Positions 32,335 to 39,988 of a stretch of 64,000 nt of DNA are shown here, in pieces. A program made the translations under genes and the position numbers. This DNA comes from Rathayibacter sp. SW19 (lineage in GTDB: Bacteria > Actinomycetota > Actinomycetes > Actinomycetales > Microbacteriaceae): NCBI RefSeq assembly GCF_030866825.1, contig NZ_CP133020.1, forward strand, positions 62,001 through 126,000, written 5' to 3'. Positions within the stretch are counted from its first letter, which is position 1. Each line of letters opens with the position of its first letter. The notes beneath the pieces were generated by a model. The model had not been told where the DNA came from. It saw nothing but the letters and a program-made list of their open reading frames with translations, and did no database searches.

Positions 32335-33684
32335 ATGGAGCCCGTGACAATACGCGAAACCGGTACGCCACCATACATTCCGTTGGCAAAGCGCAGCGCC
32401 GAGGAGCTGCGCGACATCCACGCGGCATTTCAGCGCAATTATGACGCGCTCGTCGCTCGCGGACTGAAGCTCGACTTGACGCGCGGAAAGCCCTCGCCCG
32501 CACAGCTCGACCTGTCGAACGCGCTGCTGCGCCTTCCCGGCGAGGACGACTACCGCGACGCAGCGGGCACCGACTTGCGCAACTACGGCGGCGCGCAGGG
32601 CTTGCCCGAGTTGCGTGCAATTTTCGCGAACGTGCTCCGCGTTCCGGTCGCTCAACTGCTGGCACTCGGCAACTCGAGCCTTACCGTGATGCACGACACG
32701 GTCGCTCAAGCACTCCTGCACGGCGTGCCCGACGGCGAGCGCCCGTGGGGCAAGGAAGACGCCGTCAGCTTCCTCTGCCCGGTGCCCGGCTACGACCGCC
32801 ACTTCACGATCACCGAGGTGTTCGGCATCCGGATGATTCCGGTCCCGTTGAACGATGACGGCCCCGACCTCGAGACGGTTGCGCGACTTCTCGCGACGGA
32901 CTCGTCGATCAAGGGCATGTGGTGCGTGCCGGTCTATGGGAACCCGACCGGCATCGTGTACAGCGAGGACGTCGCGCGCGCGCTCGTCTCGCTGCCTGCT
33001 GCGGCCCCGGACTTCCGCCTGTTCTGGGACAACGCGTATGCCGTTCACCACCTCACCGACGACGTGCCTGCACCGATCGACGTGCTCGCGCTCGCCGCAG
33101 AGGCCGGCAACCCGAACCGTCCATTCATCTTCGCCTCCACGTCGAAGGTGACCTACCCGGGATCCGGCGTTTCATTCTTCGGGGCATCCGAGGAGAACGT
33201 GGCCTGGTTGCTCGAGCAGATGCGCGCGCAGTCGATCGGGCCGGACAAGGTCAACCAGCTGCGACACGTGCGCCTGTTGCGCGACGAAGCCGGCCTGATC
33301 GCACACATGCGCAAGCACCGTGACTTGCTCGAACCCAAATTCGCGGCCGTCGCCGAGATCCTCGCTTCTCGGCTTGCCCCGTACGGCGCCGGCGATTGGA
33401 CCGACCCGAAGGGCGGCTACTTCGTGAGCCTGATGGTGGCAGACGGATGCGCCGCGCGCGCGATTGAACTCGCCGCGCGGTCGGGCATCGCGGTCACGCC
33501 GGCCGGGTCGACGTATCCGCACCGCAAGGATCCGGCCGATGCGAACATCCGCATCGCGCCGACCTTCCCCTCGCTGGACGAGTTGCGCGAGGCCGTCGAC
33601 GGCCTGTGCACCTGCGTGCTGCTGGCCGAGGCAGAAAAGCTCACGCCCACGGTGGTCGAGGAGCAAGCGCCGGTGGTCGAGTAG
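32335..33684 (+). CDS. Aspartate aminotransferase-like PLP enzyme (PF12897 type)
   Basis: The 449-residue protein is a fold-type I PLP aminotransferase of the Asp_aminotransf (PF12897) group known in corynebacteria: LDLTRGKPSPAQLDLS, YGGAQGLPELR, SFLCPVPGYDRHF, WCVPVYGNPTG, LFWDNAYAVHHL and the Schiff-base lysine in FASTSKVTYPGSG. The last ten residues (VVEEQAPVVE) are translated from the dispersed repeat at 33656, which supplies the TAG stop. The start is ATG 32335 or GTG 32344; TACCAT (32331-32336) lies 7 nt before GTG 32344, as at several leaderless genes in this window. It diverges from the toxin-antitoxin pair. Confidence 0.9.
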   Translation: MEPVTIRETGTPPYIPLAKRSAEELRDIHAAFQRNYDALVARGLKLDLTRGKPSPAQLDLSNALLRLPGEDDYRDAAGTDLRNYGGAQGLPELRAIFANVLRVPVAQLLALGNSSLTVMHDTVAQALLHGVPDGERPWGKEDAVSFLCPVPGYDRHFTITEVFGIRMIPVPLNDDGPDLETVARLLATDSSIKGMWCVPVYGNPTGIVYSEDVARALVSLPAAAPDFRLFWDNAYAVHHLTDDVPAPIDVLALAAEAGNPNRPFIFASTSKVTYPGSGVSFFGASEENVAWLLEQMRAQSIGPDKVNQLRHVRLLRDEAGLIAHMRKHRDLLEPKFAAVAEILASRLAPYGAGDWTDPKGGYFVSLMVADGCAARAIELAARSGIAVTPAGSTYPHRKDPADANIRIAPTFPSLDELREAVDGLCTCVLLAEAEKLTPTVVEEQAPVVE

Positions 33685-33776
33685 CAAGCGCCGGTGGTCG
33701 AGTAGCGAGGAACGAGCGTATCGAGACCCGTATCGAGACCCGTATCGAGACCCGTATCAAGACCCGTATCAAGACC
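33656..33776. repeat. Dispersed repeat plus 12-bp tandem array (5 copies)
   Basis: Three copies of a GGTGGTCGAGKAGC arm (33651, 33672 and 33693) are followed at 33717-33776 by five 12-bp units CGTATCGAGACC, which is the right arm of the same dispersed element expanded in tandem. The left arm ends the aminotransferase frame (VVE-TAG), and the array stops 14 bp before the MFS start. Confidence 0.9.
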
Positions 33777-33790
33777 CATTTCGAGGCCCG

Positions 33791-35191
33791 ATGAGGCCCC
33801 GCTCGAAGACGCTCAACCGCGCCCTCGCACTGCTGGTCGCGAGCACCTTCTTTATGGAGATCCTCGACGGCACGATCATCCAGACCGCCGCGCCGGTGAT
33901 GGCTCTAGATTTCGGCGTGCGCGCGGTCGACATCAACCTCGCCATGACGTCCTACCTGCTGACGCTCGCCGTCGGCATTCCGGTGAGCGGATGGCTCGCC
34001 GACCGTTTCGGCGATCGGCGCATCTTCGCGATCGCAATCGTCATCTTCACGGTGGCATCGGCGCTGTGTGCGGCCAGCACGAACCTGCCCATGCTCTGCG
34101 CGATGCGCGTGCTGCAGGGTATCGGCGGGGCCATGATGGTGCCGGTCGGTCGCCTCGCCGTGCTGCGCACCGTCGAAAAACGAGACCTACTGGATGCGAT
34201 GGCTTACCTCACCTGGCCGGCTCTCATTGCGCCCGTGATCGCGCCGGCACTCGGCGGGGTCCTCACCGACTTCGCCAGTTGGCACTGGATCTTCCTGATC
34301 AACATTCCGATCGGAATCGCTGCGTTCATCGTCGCCCTGCGCGTGGTTCCGTCGACAGCGGAGCGGGTCGTTCATGCGCTCGACTGGTCAGGCTTTCTCC
34401 TGGTCGGTCTCAGCCTCGCCGCACTCGTGCTCGGCATGGACCTGGTCGGCGCCGCGCCGACCGACTGGCTATCGGTGACCGCGCTGCTTGCAGTATTTCT
34501 TGTGGTAGGAGCGGCCGCAGTGGCTCGAATCAGCCGGGCGAAGCATCCGCTTCTTGATTTTCGGGCACTGCGCATCCACACATTCCGCGTCGGGAATGTC
34601 GGCGGAGGCATGTACCGGCTTCTGATCGGTGCGGCACCGTTCATGTTCACGCTGATGTTCCAGTCCGGCTTCGGCTGGAGTGCGACGAAGGCGGGCGTGC
34701 TCGTGATGGCGATCTTCGTCGGCAACGTGGCGATCAAGCCGGCGACGAGTCCGCTGATCCGACGCTTCGGCTTTCGGGCGGTTATCGCAGGCAGTTCGCT
34801 CTGCGGTGCCATCGTGTTCGCGGCGTGCGCGTTCATCGAACCGTCGACGTCACTGGTCTGGATCGCACTGGCCCTGGGGGCGAGTGGAGTGTTCCGGTCG
34901 ATCGGCTTCAGCGGCTACAACTCGATCCAATTCGCGGACGTGCCGCCAGAACTCACGTCCGGCGCAAACACGTTGGCATCGACGATGCAGCAGATCGCGA
35001 TCGGGCTCGGCATTGCGGTTGCCGCATTGATCGTGCGCGTGACGACGGCTGCTGCCCAGGTCGTCGACCCAGGCCGCATCGACCTTGGCTACCGTTGGTC
35101 GTTCATCGTCGTCGCACTTGTCATGCTCTACCCGATGATCGAAGCACTGCGGATGCCCGCCCACGCGGGCGCGGAGGTCGCCGCCCGCTGA
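33791..35191 (+). CDS. MFS exporter, DHA2-like (14-helix type)
   Basis: The 466-residue protein is a drug:H+ antiporter-type MFS carrier: MEILDGTIIQTAAPVMA (helix 1 with the D of the DHA2 family), the loop WLADRFGDRRIF (motif A), RVLQGIGGAMMVPVGR (motif B) and ALGGVLTDFASWHWIFLINIPIG (motif C region). ATG 33791 starts right after the repeat array and is preferred to the long in-frame extension through it. No regulator is adjacent. It is separated from the aminotransferase only by repeats, so read-through is possible. Confidence 0.88.
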   Translation: MRPRSKTLNRALALLVASTFFMEILDGTIIQTAAPVMALDFGVRAVDINLAMTSYLLTLAVGIPVSGWLADRFGDRRIFAIAIVIFTVASALCAASTNLPMLCAMRVLQGIGGAMMVPVGRLAVLRTVEKRDLLDAMAYLTWPALIAPVIAPALGGVLTDFASWHWIFLINIPIGIAAFIVALRVVPSTAERVVHALDWSGFLLVGLSLAALVLGMDLVGAAPTDWLSVTALLAVFLVVGAAAVARISRAKHPLLDFRALRIHTFRVGNVGGGMYRLLIGAAPFMFTLMFQSGFGWSATKAGVLVMAIFVGNVAIKPATSPLIRRFGFRAVIAGSSLCGAIVFAACAFIEPSTSLVWIALALGASGVFRSIGFSGYNSIQFADVPPELTSGANTLASTMQQIAIGLGIAVAALIVRVTTAAAQVVDPGRIDLGYRWSFIVVALVMLYPMIEALRMPAHAGAEVAAR

Positions 35192-35216
35192 CATCCGTTA
35201 CGCGCGGCGAACTGCG

Positions 35217-35378
35217 GTGGTCGGGCAAAGATGGTGGTCGAGCGGTAAGGACGGTGGTCGAGTAGCGAGCGCCAGCGAGAGTATCGAGACCCGTATCGAC
35301 CCGTATCCGGGCTTGCGCGGATCGGCTCACTGTGGTCTCGATACGCGTGCTCGCTGCGCTCGCGCGCTACTCGACCAG
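35217..35378. repeat. Inverted pair of dispersed repeats between convergent genes
   Basis: A GGTCGAGTAGCGAGCGCC...TATCGAGACC copy (about 35252-35292, preceded by two degenerate GGTGGTCG arms) and an oppositely oriented copy GGTCTCGATACGCG...CTACTCGACCA (35333-35378) fill the 220 bp between the MFS and crcB stops. As an inverted pair they could form a large hairpin and act as a bidirectional terminator. No gene is supported here. Confidence 0.85.
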
Positions 35379-35411
35379 CGGGACTGCAGCGCTGCGCTCG
35401 CGCCAGCGAAG

Positions 35412-35780
35412 TCAGTGGAGCAGCGAGGCGAAGCCGACGCCGGCGGCAGCGGCGAGGACCGCGAGCACCAGCATCCCGAAGGCATTGATGAGTGCAAGGA
35501 GCCAGCGTCGCTCTTGGACCAAGCGCGCGGTCTCAACGCTGGCCGTGCTGAACGTGGTGTAGCCGCCGAGAAAGCCGGTGCCGACCACGACGCGCCAGCC
35601 ATCAGGCGTCCCCGCGAACAGCACGAGGCCGGTGAGAAAGCCCAGCAGGAGCGAGCCGGACACGTTGATGATTATCGTGCCCAGCGGCAGAACGGTGCGC
35701 AGTCGGTTGCGCAGCATCCCATCCAACATGAAGCGCGCGATCGCGCCGACGCCGCCGGCCGCGGCCAACAACGCGATCAC
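35412..35780 (-). CDS. crcB: CrcB/Fluc fluoride exporter subunit
   Basis: The 122-residue protein has four membrane helices and Fluc motifs: an N-terminal GGVGAIARFML, TIIINVSGSLLLGFL (conserved Asn) and GTGFLGGYTTFSTASVE (fluoride-path Thr/Phe). GTG 35778-35780 overlaps the stop of the other crcB gene (GTGA). Two unlike CrcB proteins from tandem genes usually form one heterodimeric fluoride channel in actinobacteria and firmicutes. Confidence 0.9.
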   Translation of the reverse strand: MIALLAAAGGVGAIARFMLDGMLRNRLRTVLPLGTIIINVSGSLLLGFLTGLVLFAGTPDGWRVVVGTGFLGGYTTFSTASVETARLVQERRWLLALINAFGMLVLAVLAAAAGVGFASLLH

Positions 35781-36277
35781 GAGGCAGGCTCGGCATTCGG
35801 GCCGCCGTGCCGGTCGCCGTCGCGTCGCACAGCCGAGCGATGGTGCACCGCCGCGATCCACATGCCGAAGAACGCGGCGAGCAGCCCGATGACAACGGTG
35901 ATCAAGCCGTATCCGATCGCCTCCCACACCCGCCCCGCGCGCAACAGTTGCTCAGTCTCGACGGCGAGAGAACTGTAGGTGGTGAAGCCGCCCATGAATC
36001 CGGTGCCGAGTAGCAGGCGCAACATCCGGCGGCGCCCTTCATCGTGTCCTCGACGGGCGAGCCCCTCTAACAGCATCCCGAGCAGAAACGCCCCGATCAG
36101 GTTCACGGTCAGCGTCGGCCAAGGGAGTCCGAATGCCTCGGGCATGACGAGGCTGATCAGATAGCGGGCGAGCGTTCCCGCGGCCCCGCCGATTCCTACG
36201 AGGAGGATGTACCGCGGGCGCAGATAGAGCGGGCGCGCCTCCGGCCCCGCCATTGCCGGTGGATTCTGCCGGCTCAC
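35777..36277 (-). CDS. crcB: CrcB/Fluc fluoride exporter subunit (long paralogue)
   Basis: The 166-residue protein is the larger of the pair, with four helices and the motifs GGAAGTLARYLIS, LTVNLIGAFLLGML (conserved Asn) and GTGFMGGFTTYSSLAVE, plus a hydrophilic C-terminal tail rich in Arg/Asp/Gly. GTG 36275-36277 overlaps the universal-stress gene stop (GTGA), so all three genes are coupled. ATG 36253 is a possible later start. Fluoride export keeps enolase and pyrophosphatase active. Confidence 0.9.
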   Translation of the reverse strand: MSRQNPPAMAGPEARPLYLRPRYILLVGIGGAAGTLARYLISLVMPEAFGLPWPTLTVNLIGAFLLGMLLEGLARRGHDEGRRRMLRLLLGTGFMGGFTTYSSLAVETEQLLRAGRVWEAIGYGLITVVIGLLAAFFGMWIAAVHHRSAVRRDGDRHGGPNAEPAS

Positions 36278-36828
36278 TCCTCCAACTCCCACGGCGCCGC
36301 CGTCGGATGCGGCTGCAGCGGGATCACGATGACGGGCCGGCTCTGCCGGTGGGCGAGTCGCACCGCGATCGAGCCGGTGAAGAACTCTTCGAGACCCGCT
36401 CGAACGCCCGGATGCCGAGTGCCGACGACGATCGCCCGTGCATCCAGCGACTCCGCCAGCCGGCCGAGCGCCTGAGCAGGGTCGCCGGCAAGTGCGAAGA
36501 AGCGCACGCGCAGACCGGCATCGGCGCCCACACCGGCATCGGCACCGGCGAGCGTGTCGAGCACGTGGCGCGCCAGCGAGGGGTCGACCGTCTCGTCGCG
36601 CACGTCGGGAACCTCGGGGTCCAGAGGCATGGATGAAACAGTGCCGTCTTCGCGCACTTCGATCGGATAGCGGGCAGCGTCCACATGCGCGCAGACGAGC
36701 TCGGTGCCGAGCTCACGCGCGAACCGGGCTGCTTCCAGCAGGACCCTCGCCGCCTCGTCGGGGGCAATCCCGACGACGATCGAACCTGCGGATGCCGCAG
36801 CTGCCTGACCGGGTTCACCTGGCGTCAT
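36274..36828 (-). CDS. Universal stress protein (UspA) family protein
   Basis: The 184-residue single-domain protein has the Usp alpha/beta fold: VVGIAPDEAARVLLEAARFARELG (first strand and helix, the usual catalytic-site Asp at VVGIAPD), LVCAHVD, and the nucleotide-binding-like VVGTRHPG...FFTGSIAVRLAHRQSRPVIVIP at the C-terminus. It is first in an operon with the two crcB genes, unusual company for a Usp protein, suggesting a link between stress signalling and fluoride resistance. Confidence 0.85.
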   Translation of the reverse strand: MTPGEPGQAAAASAGSIVVGIAPDEAARVLLEAARFARELGTELVCAHVDAARYPIEVREDGTVSSMPLDPEVPDVRDETVDPSLARHVLDTLAGADAGVGADAGLRVRFFALAGDPAQALGRLAESLDARAIVVGTRHPGVRAGLEEFFTGSIAVRLAHRQSRPVIVIPLQPHPTAAPWELEE

Positions 36829-36909
36829 GTCGCACCTGCCTTCTTACGACGGCACTCCTGGGACCGCATTCGGAGTTTATCAACCGGTGGCGCGTGATAC
36901 GTTGCCACC

Positions 36910-38214
36910 GTGTCCCGTATTGTGGCGGTTGCCCCTGCCCTCCCGTTGCATCGCTACGCGCAGAGCGAGATCGTCGAGGCACTGCTTCCGTTCATCACGG
37001 CCGATCCGGCCCGTCAGTCTCTGATGCGACGGCTGCACGCGTCATGTCGGGTCGACACGCGTCACCTTGTCATGCCGCTCGAGGAATATATCGACCTCGG
37101 GCCGTTCCATGAGACGAACGAACTGTTCATGTCGGCGGGAGCCGACCTCGCCGAGCGCGCGATTCGTAACGCACTCGCCGCTTCCGGACTGGCCGCAACG
37201 GATGTCGACTACCTGCTTTTCACGACAGTCACGGGAGTCGCAGCCCCCTCCCTCGACGCCGTGCTCGCTGCGCGGCTGGGCATGCGTTCCGACCTCAAAC
37301 GGATGCCGTCGTTCGGCCTCGGCTGCGTGGCGGGAGCGGCGGGGATCGCGCGAGCGCATGATTATCTTCAAGGGCATCCGGATGACGTCGCCGTGTTGGT
37401 TTCGGTGGAACTCTGCTCGCTGACCGTGCAACGCGGCGACGATTCGATGGCCAATCTCGTCGCAAGCGGGCTCTTCGGCGACGGGGCAGCTGCCGTGGTG
37501 ATGGTCGGCGACGAGCGTGCTCGCAGCCTGGCTGCCACGGGGCCTGATGTGCTTGGCAGCCGTAGCGCGCTGTATCCGGGCACCGGCGACGTGCTCGGTT
37601 GGGACATCGGCGGCACCGGCTTCAAGATCGTGCTCGGAGCAGGGGTGCCGAGCGTGATCGAGCACAGCTTCGCTGCGGACGCGCTGAAGCTCGTCGCCGA
37701 CCACGAGCTCGGTCTGGACGACATCGACGTCTGGATGGCACATCCCGGCGGACCGAAGGTGCTCGAGGCGTTCGCGGCCGCGCTCGAATTGCCTGATGAC
37801 GCGCTCGCACCGAGTTGGCGGACCATGGCCGCGGAAGGCAACCTCTCCTCGGCAGCCGTGCTGCACGTGCTGGCGGATGTGATGGCGGGCACCCCGGCAG
37901 GCAGCACCGCTGCGGTCAGCACCCCTACAGCCGGAACAAACGGCCTGCTGTTCGCCCTCGGCCCCGGGGTCACCGCGGAGTTGGTGCTGCTGCGCTGGCC
38001 TGCCGCACCGTTGGTTGGGGAGCGCCGAGAGCGCAGCGAGCAGCGCGTCTCGAAACCGGGACAATACGCTGTCGAGGGCAATGGTTTCGAGACGCTCGCT
38101 GGCGCTCGCTCCTCAACCACCGGCGCCGTTCCACAAGTGATCGAGACGCTCGCTGGCGCTCGCTCCTCAACCACCGCTGCCGCTCCACCGGTGCCCGCGG
38201 AGGCACCCGCATGA
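36910..38214 (+). CDS. Type III polyketide synthase (chalcone-synthase-like) with repeat-derived tail
   Basis: The 434-residue protein has the thiolase fold and the Cys-His-Asn triad of type III PKS: Cys139 in GLGCVAGAAG, His278 in MAHPGGP, Asn311 in EGNLSSA. The catalytic domain ends at about residue 364 (LLRWPAAP). The last 70 residues are read from three dispersed repeats (two with FETLAGARSSTT-like peptides) and end in PPVPAEAPA. GTG 36910 follows TACGTT (36898-36903) by 6 nt. It leads a three-gene operon with a methyltransferase and a flavoprotein, the same order as srsABC of Streptomyces griseus, so the product is probably an alkylresorcinol/alkylquinone phenolic lipid of the membrane. 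Confidence 0.92.
   Translation: MSRIVAVAPALPLHRYAQSEIVEALLPFITADPARQSLMRRLHASCRVDTRHLVMPLEEYIDLGPFHETNELFMSAGADLAERAIRNALAASGLAATDVDYLLFTTVTGVAAPSLDAVLAARLGMRSDLKRMPSFGLGCVAGAAGIARAHDYLQGHPDDVAVLVSVELCSLTVQRGDDSMANLVASGLFGDGAAAVVMVGDERARSLAATGPDVLGSRSALYPGTGDVLGWDIGGTGFKIVLGAGVPSVIEHSFAADALKLVADHELGLDDIDVWMAHPGGPKVLEAFAAALELPDDALAPSWRTMAAEGNLSSAAVLHVLADVMAGTPAGSTAAVSTPTAGTNGLLFALGPGVTAELVLLRWPAAPLVGERRERSEQRVSKPGQYAVEGNGFETLAGARSSTTGAVPQVIETLAGARSSTTAAAPPVPAEAPA
38013..38175. repeat. Three dispersed repeat copies inside the PKS 3' end
   Basis: One inverted copy (about 38013-38057, GGTTGGGGAGCG...GTCTCGAAACC) and two direct copies (38083-38121 and 38138-38175, each with CGAGACGCTCGCTGGCGCTC) lie within the PKS reading frame. 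The same element appears outside genes at 63359. Two GCTCGCTGGCGCTCGCTCCT cores are identical. Confidence 0.9.
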
Positions 38215-38735
38215 TCTGGTACACCGCTCTTCTGCTGGCCACCGGCGTCGAACGAATAGCTGAGCTAATCGTCTCGAGTCGCAACGCCCGTTGGTCGTTC
38301 GCTCGCGGCGGCATCGAGTACGGCAGGTGGCATTTCCCGCCGATGGTCGCCTTGCACGTCGGCCTGTTGTTCGCGTGCTTTGCCGAAGTCTGGTTCGGTG
38401 ACCGACCCTTCCTTCCCTGGCTCGGCTGGCCGGCACTCGCACTTGTCATGGCCAGCCAAGCGCTGCGCTGGTGGTGCATCACCGTGCTCGGTCCGCGTTG
38501 GAACACCAGGGTGATCGTCGTGCCGGGCCTTCCCCTGGTTACGCGCGGCCCGTATCGCTGGCTGCGCCACCCGAATTACGTCGCGGTCGTCGTCGAAGGC
38601 ATTGCTCTGCCGCTCGTACATACAGCGTGGATCACGGCCATCGTATTCACTGTGCTGAACGCAATTCTGTTGCTGGCGGTGCGCATCCCGACCGAGGAGC
38701 GGGCGCTTGCGACGACTCGAGCGGCCGGAGCGTAG
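38211..38735 (+). CDS. Isoprenylcysteine carboxyl methyltransferase (ICMT)-like membrane methyltransferase
   Basis: The 174-residue protein has about five membrane helices and the C-terminal ICMT/PEMT signature (RWNTRVIVVPGLPLVTRGPYRWLRHPNYV, here His-Pro-Asn-Tyr-Val followed by a Glu in VVVEGIALPL and the EERAL end). ATG 38211 overlaps the PKS stop (ATGA). In the srsABC-type operon the equivalent protein (SrsB) methylates the resorcinol ring oxygen; by analogy the substrate is the lipid made by the PKS, not a protein. Confidence 0.88.
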   Translation: MIWYTALLLATGVERIAELIVSSRNARWSFARGGIEYGRWHFPPMVALHVGLLFACFAEVWFGDRPFLPWLGWPALALVMASQALRWWCITVLGPRWNTRVIVVPGLPLVTRGPYRWLRHPNYVAVVVEGIALPLVHTAWITAIVFTVLNAILLLAVRIPTEERALATTRAAGA

Positions 38736-38736
38736 C

Positions 38737-39804
38737 GTGCGCGCGCCGGACGCCGAACTCCTCTCGGATGTCGAAATTCTCATCGTCGGCGGAGGTCCAG
38801 TCGGTCTTGTCGCGGCCATTCGCGCACGCGCGTTCGGTTTTGACGTTGCGATCATCGAACCGCGCCCAACCCCGATCGACAAGGCCTGCGGTGAGGGACT
38901 CATGCCCGGCGCCGTTCGCGCCCTCGAGCTGCTCGGAGTGCGCCCGGCAGGCATGGACTTCCGCGGCATCCGCTATCTGCAAGGCGCGACGCGCGCAGAG
39001 CACGTGTTCACGAACGGCCCGGGGCGAGGGGTGCGACGGATTGAATTGCATCGCGCGTTGGCCGAGCGGGCGGATGCGCTCGGCGTGGGTCGCATCACCG
39101 GTCGCGTTGAGCACCTAGTGCAGGATGCGAACGGCGTCACCGTGTCGGGCCCCGGCCTCGACCGGATTCGCGCGGATTGGCTGGTCGGCTGCGACGGGCT
39201 GCATTCGACCGTGCGGCAGCTGGTCGGGCTGGCTGCCGCGCCACAGCAGAGGTCACAGCGCCGGTTCGGTCTGCGTCGGCACTTTCGAACCCAACCGTGG
39301 AGCGACTTCGTCGAGGTGCACTGGTCCGATCGGGTCGAGGCGTACGTGACCCCGGTCGGCGCTCAACTCGTCGGCGTCGCTCTGCTGGGTCCTGTCGGTG
39401 CCGATTTCGACGCGGAACTTTCCAGGATCCCTGAGCTCGGCGCGCGGCTGAGCGGTGCTGCGGTAGACGGACCCGTGCGCGGGGCCGGTCCGCTACGCCA
39501 ACGTTCGGCAGCACGCACCGCCGGTCGTGTCCTGCTGACGGGCGACGCATCCGGTTATGTCGACGCGCTCACCGGCGAGGGTTTGCGCGTCGGTTTCGCC
39601 CAGGCAGATGCAGCGGTGCGCGCCGTCCGCGCGGGCGACCTGCGCCGCTACGAGCGGGAGTGGGTGCGGGTTACGCGGGACTTCCGAGTGCTGACCAGTG
39701 GCCTCGTCGCGGCCGGGCGCTCTGGGTTGCGCTCGAAGATCGTGCCGGCATCCTCGGCGGCACCGCGGCTGTTCGGTGCGGTGGTCGAGCGCCTGGCGCG
39801 ATAA
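38737..39804 (+). CDS. FAD-dependent monooxygenase (SrsC-like / geranylgeranyl-reductase-like)
   Basis: The 355-residue protein is a group A flavoprotein hydroxylase: dinucleotide-binding ILIVGGGPVGLVAAIRARA at residues 14-32, a CGEGLMPGAVRAL segment as in geranylgeranyl reductase-like enzymes, DWLVGCDGLHSTVR (DG motif) and VLLTGDASGYVDALTGEGLRVG (GD motif). GTG 38737 lies one base after the methyltransferase stop (TAGCGTG). In srsABC the third enzyme hydroxylates the resorcinol to a quinone-forming product. The 184 bp downstream contain only promoter-like sequence for the next gene. Confidence 0.87.
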   Translation: MRAPDAELLSDVEILIVGGGPVGLVAAIRARAFGFDVAIIEPRPTPIDKACGEGLMPGAVRALELLGVRPAGMDFRGIRYLQGATRAEHVFTNGPGRGVRRIELHRALAERADALGVGRITGRVEHLVQDANGVTVSGPGLDRIRADWLVGCDGLHSTVRQLVGLAAAPQQRSQRRFGLRRHFRTQPWSDFVEVHWSDRVEAYVTPVGAQLVGVALLGPVGADFDAELSRIPELGARLSGAAVDGPVRGAGPLRQRSAARTAGRVLLTGDASGYVDALTGEGLRVGFAQADAAVRAVRAGDLRRYEREWVRVTRDFRVLTSGLVAAGRSGLRSKIVPASSAAPRLFGAVVERLAR

Positions 39805-39988
39805 CAGGGCGAGGGAAACTCGGTCGGGAGCTGCCACCGAAGCTGAGAAATGCTCTATGGCGGTTTGGAGCGTTGACACATCTCCCTCTAATATTCGAAC
39901 AGGGTCCAACGGCGACCAGAGGCCCCGCGCCGCTCCATTTGGAACGTAGCGCCGCGCTCTCGGCTGCGCCGGCCACTTAGGGGTTTTC

